Source: Hofstenia miamia
Taxonomy: Eukaryota > Xenacoelomorpha > Acoela
Assembly (NCBI GenBank): GCA_004352715.1
Contig: SCFE01000025.1
Location: forward strand, 604,748-668,747
Direction: 5' to 3'
Length of the DNA: 64,000 nt
A program made the translations under genes and the position numbers. Shown one piece after another: positions 60,719-64,000 of this stretch. The first letter of the stretch is position 1. Each line of letters starts with the position of its first letter. The notes beneath the pieces are model-generated. The model did not search any database. It had not been told where the DNA came from and saw only the letters and a list, made by a program, of their open reading frames with translations.

Positions 60719-61105
60719 CCTACCATGTTAAATTTTGCCCGAACATCGGCAGGATGTATTTAACTATCAACTAGGGTAGGGCCCGCGCCCGGTCCATTGC
60801 CCGTACCCATAAAAATAAGCCCGTAGGTTTGTCCGAGCCCGTATCCTAAGCCCGTTATGCCCGTGACTAAATGTTATTCAAATATAATAGCTTGAAGCAG
60901 GAAAACCTTCAAGTAGGCTATTGTATATGTATAATTAAACTGTTATAACAAGGATCAATGAAGTCAAAGTGAAGTTCCGTTTCCAGATATTTATCAACAA
61001 GTTTTGTCAATTCATTGACAAGTCCTGCATCAAACCTCATAACGATACTTGACCTACCATGTTAAAATTTGCCAGAGCATCTGCTGGATGTATTTAACTA
61101 TCAAC
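60719..61105. repeat. Direct repeat pair flanking a GCCCG-rich patch
   Basis: Copies at 60719-60771 and 61053-61105 share 'cctaccatgttaaa' and 'ggatgtatttaactatcaac'. Directly after copy 1 comes a GC-rich patch (60772-60872) with about eight 'gcccg' units beginning 'gggtagggcccgcg', resembling an hAT-like MITE end. Confidence 0.65.
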
Positions 61106-61677
61106 ATATCTATTTTTATAATTCAGTTTTAAATGCACTAACAAGTCTTCAATATCATTCTAGGTTCTAGGTTATTTTGTATTGTAGGCCAGTTACATTC
61201 TATTATTTGTTTAATATATTTTTGTAATTGAAGTAATTTGTTTGTCTAGACGCAGTTGAATGATGAATATTTTAAATTTCGTAATGGAGTTGTTGAACGT
61301 TCGACACTACATCTGAATACACATTTTAGCCGATGATGACTGGCTCACAATTTCAATTTTGTATATAAAATGCACTATGTAATATTTCTTTCGCAGTTTT
61401 ACACTTTGATGTAGACTGAAAGCAACATTCTATAAAACAACGTTAATAAAAAAGTATGAGTTAGCCTTGCAGGGCATCACACCTTTAATTGGCATTTTTA
61501 TCAGAGTTTTTATAATTTATACGCATTTTGCATTACCAGGACCTGGTGAATTTTTAATGTATTGTGCTTCAATCCAGTTTAGAGTATTTTCTGTGCTTGC
61601 CAAATAAACTGATAATGCTTTTTCAATAGATTTGTGCATAGTATTACGCATTTTACCGTCCTTGTTTCAATTTACAG
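61106..61677. other. Upstream flank of ANAPC2
   Basis: No gene seen. Ends in a strong polypyrimidine-AG ('gtttcaatttacag', AG at 61676-61677). Confidence 0.4.
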
Positions 61678-61685
61678 TTATTTTC

Positions 61686-61712
61686 ATGGTATAATCTCTA
61701 AATGCTGAATTC
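61686..61712 (+). promoter_or_regulatory. ANAPC2: Upstream ATGs of ANAPC2
   Basis: ATG-GTA-TAA at 61686 is a two-codon uORF. A second ATG at 61702 opens out of frame and overlaps the main start at 61713. Both lie after the likely acceptor and could dampen translation; this is inferred. Confidence 0.4.
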
Positions 61713-62161
61713 ATGTCTACTACTGAAATTAAGCAGGCTTGGCATACTTTGGACAAAAAGCTGATAAGAAACGAGCGGGTTACCGACCAGAACCTGCGCA
61801 ATGCTTATAGAACTGTTAATTCAATAGGCCTCTTCGGAGTCTATCGTGAAAAGATCCTACTGCATTATAATCGCAAACTTCTTCAGGATATTATTCCAGT
61901 ATTTGTTCTCCCATTTTCCCAATACTCTCTTGATGAGAATGCTGTGCAATGTCTTCGAAATGCTGTTAGCAACTTGAACACAAATCTCCAGCCGTTCGTT
62001 TCGACGTTTACTCTGATGGACAATGTCTGTGAATGCGCGGATGCACTGGTTGAGCGTGCTCTAAGTCAACTCCAGGCAGCAGTAGTTTTGCATTTGCCAA
62101 ATTCCAACCTGCCAACCCAGTTTTGGAAAGATTGTTTGAATGAAATAGGCTTTTATTCCAG
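61713..62161 (+). CDS. ANAPC2: ANAPC2 (APC/C subunit 2), exon 1
   Basis: Encodes the first 149 residues of the cullin-like scaffold subunit of the anaphase-promoting complex: a helical N-terminal repeat region ('LLQDIIPVFVLPFSQYSL', 'VECADALVERALSQLQAAVV'-type helices). By itself it is weakly conserved; the identity comes from the next exon, which splices in phase. Exon end at 'TTCCAG|gtacat', phase 2. The next exon supplies 'A' to make an Arg codon. The start is the ATG that leaves a normal helical N-terminus. Confidence 0.82.
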
Positions 62162-62309
62162 GTACATTTTTGCGTTCTAATTTTTATGTTATTTTCATTT
62201 TAGATTTGAAATTTTCTAAATGCTAGTGATGTGTTTTAAGACTACTATTTTTACAATTTGATATCTAGATAATCATTTTTCAATTTTCCTATCGTTGAAT
62301 ATATATATA

Positions 62310-62948
62310 GTACCGCTCAAAACTATGGCAACACTTCAGAAAATACTGTGTTTAAAAGAAATAGATACATACATATGTATAAAAAATTTCAATGCAAATA
62401 GAATGTAACGTAAATGTATTTAGTATGCAAAATGTCTATAAATCACTCAATAAGTATTAAATATCAATATTTAATAGCTCCAACATTGTTGGCGAGGCAC
62501 AATGCCAAATGTTTTGGCATTCAATCTATCAACTTTTTGCAATATGCAGGGGTGATGTTCATGGCCCATACTCGCTTGACAGTCTCAATAAGCTAGTCCA
62601 ATGATCCACAGTGATGCTCGTTTATAATGTCCTTCATATAATTCCAGCAGTTCTCTATAGGGCTTATTGAGACTGTCAAGCGAGTATGGGCCATGAACAT
62701 CACCCCTGCATATTGCAAAAAGTTGATAGATTCAATGCCAAAACATGTGGCATTGTGCCTCGCCAACAATGTTGGAGCTATTAAATATTGATATTTAATA
62801 ATTATTGTGAGTGATTTATAGACATTTTGCATACTAAATACATTTACATTACATTTTATTTGCATTGAAATTTTTAATAAATATGTATGTATGTATTTCT
62901 TTTAAATACATAGTATTTTCTGAAGTGTTGCCATACTTTTGAGCGGTA

Positions 62949-62951
<3 letters not shown>
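62310..62951. mobile_element. Foldback element built from two Tc1 transposase ends
   Basis: Arms 62310-62592 and 62663-62951 are near-perfect inverted copies around a 70-base loop. Outer ends 'gtaccgctcaaaactatggc' and its inverse sit in TA runs, as for Tc1/mariner. On the minus strand each arm encodes the transposase C-terminus: 'TVKRVWAMNITPAYCKKLID' then 'HNVGAIKY'-like text, and the right arm plus loop reads 'SPIENCWNYMKDIINEHH' (the NPIE-W block with the last catalytic acidic residue). It thus looks like two 3' ends joined head to head, with the 5' transposase part lost. Confidence 0.85.
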
Positions 62952-62979
<28 letters not shown>

Positions 62980-63103
62980 CTATGCAACAAATTTTCGGTA
63001 ACATGAACATAAAAGGTCGTCTGTAGGCATTTCAAGGTCGTAGATCACGAATTTTTCTAATACAAAAACACTTTTTACAAAAAACCGTAATATTTTGGTC
63101 AGC

Positions 63104-63107
<4 letters not shown>

Positions 63108-63145
<38 letters not shown>

Positions 63146-63165
63146 GTATATATATATATATATAT
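63108..63165. repeat. TA microsatellite
   Basis: Interrupted TA run in ANAPC2 intron 1, about 55 bases before exon 2. Confidence 0.85.
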
Positions 63166-63220
63166 ACAAATTCACACTATTGTTGTATACTTTTTATACA
63201 TTGTGATTATCAAATTATAG

Positions 63221-63687
63221 ATCACAAGACTTGCACAAAATCTCCACGTTGTCTTGCTTGACGGAAACAATTTCTACCCTTTCTAAGTTAGGCATCTACG
63301 ATCGGGTTTTGAAGGATGCCCTCATTGTGGCCTTGCACGTTAAACTGCGAGAACATATTCATGCAGTAGCTGCTAATGTTTTTGACCACAGCTTCATAGA
63401 GGAATTCAAGAGTTTCATTGAGCATAATATTAGATATTTTCTCAAATTAGCCTTCGAAGAATCAATTCAGGAATCATTTCTAGAGGCAGTTAATCAACAG
63501 CTGAACTATATTCTGTATTTTGAGTTCGGTCAATTACGAATTGAAGAGCTCTTTCGAATCATAGTTGAATATCCCGAATCTACTCCAGCTTTGGAAGACT
63601 TAAAGACCAGCATTTCTGAGGTGGATCAAAGGGGCTTCTTAATAACCTCATTGAAGAACTCGATGCGGCGGCGACTTCTCCACCCCG
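63221..63687 (+). CDS. ANAPC2: ANAPC2 (APC/C subunit 2), exon 2; gene continues beyond window
   Basis: After 'ttatag|A' the frame runs through 'FGQLRIEELFRIIVEYPEST', 'PALEDLK' and 'LKNSMRRRLLHPG'; 'YPES-PALEDLK' and 'RLLHPG' are highly characteristic of ANAPC2 before its cullin-homology region. ANAPC2 binds the RING subunit ANAPC11 through its C-terminal winged helix to ubiquitinate securin and cyclins. The end at 'CACCCCG|gtaata' is a good donor; the frame stays open to 63803, and a second GT at 63715 is possible, so this border is uncertain. About 305 of some 800 residues lie in the window; the cullin and WHB parts are outside. Confidence 0.88.
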
Positions 63688-63803
63688 GTAATATTTGTGA
63701 TCATTTCTTGGAATGTAAATGCCTCTTATCTGCACAATTTTATTTTTTTTGGAGTTTGTTTATAGTTGGAAACTTTGCGCAAAATGTTATGACAAAATGG
63801 TAA

Positions 63804-64000
63804 AACCGGGTAGCCGTTGGTAGTATCCTTGTCGCACCAAACTTAGCTTAATATTCTGTTAGTTTTCAGTATTTTATTTTTTTGTAAGCTGACATATCAT
63901 ACTTGCAAATTGAAGTTTTGAACCATTTTTAAGTAACTATAGTTTTTCAATCAATGTCCATTTAAATTTAATATACTTAATCACAAATTTACGTCAAATA
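63804..64000. other. Probable ANAPC2 intron to window end
   Basis: AT-rich, no further exon recognised before the edge. Confidence 0.4.

Larger units (their letters stand above)
62162..63220 (+). other. ANAPC2: ANAPC2 intron 1
   Basis: From 'gtacat' to 'caaattatag'. It holds the foldback Tc1 element (62310-62951) and TA microsatellites at 62952-62982 and 63108-63165. Confidence 0.75.

Overview
The window is nuclear DNA from an AT-rich invertebrate animal; I cannot place it to phylum. The evidence is metazoan genes (VPS13D, TSC1, SUPT4H1, NCBP2AS2, ANAPC2) with GT-AG introns, many decayed LINEs, Tc1/mariner, hAT-like and piggyBac-like elements, and TA or AAT microsatellites. Two single N positions (about 38067 and 55597), both beside TA repeats, suggest a draft assembly.

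Layout. 1-7.1 kb: gene-free, with two LINE remnants. 7.2-21.4 kb, minus strand: VPS13D in two coding exons (one of 8.7 kb) around a 3.9-kb intron that carries a TIR element with an iterated motif. 22.7-25.9 kb: a mariner-like transposase split by a second, unclassified transposon. 28.8-29.3 kb, minus: an unidentified four-helix membrane protein. 29.5-40.2 kb: accessory DNA with an hAT-like MITE, a second copy of the VPS13D-intron repeat, a LINE split by a 5.4-kb LTR-like element, a short Tc1-type element and several repeats. The LTR-like element holds a Ty3/gypsy RT-RNase H fragment followed by a GC-richer reading frame of about 3 kb that I do not recognise; this is the best candidate for something undescribed. 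44-53.5 kb: a piggyBac pseudogene and at least five LINE fragments. 54.4-64 kb, plus: a compact co-oriented cluster of TSC1, SUPT4H1, NCBP2AS2, an unidentified small ORF pair and the 5' part of ANAPC2, which runs off the window.

Function. TSC1 restrains TORC1, SPT4 (with SPT5) supports transcription elongation, ANAPC2 is the cullin-like APC/C scaffold, and VPS13D moves lipids at organelle contacts. No shared pathway is evident. All six identified or likely genes have a consensus 3' splice acceptor shortly before the start codon (2-6 nt in four, 24 and 35 nt in two). This means either 5'UTR introns throughout or spliced-leader trans-splicing, and with it a possible operon at 54-64 kb.
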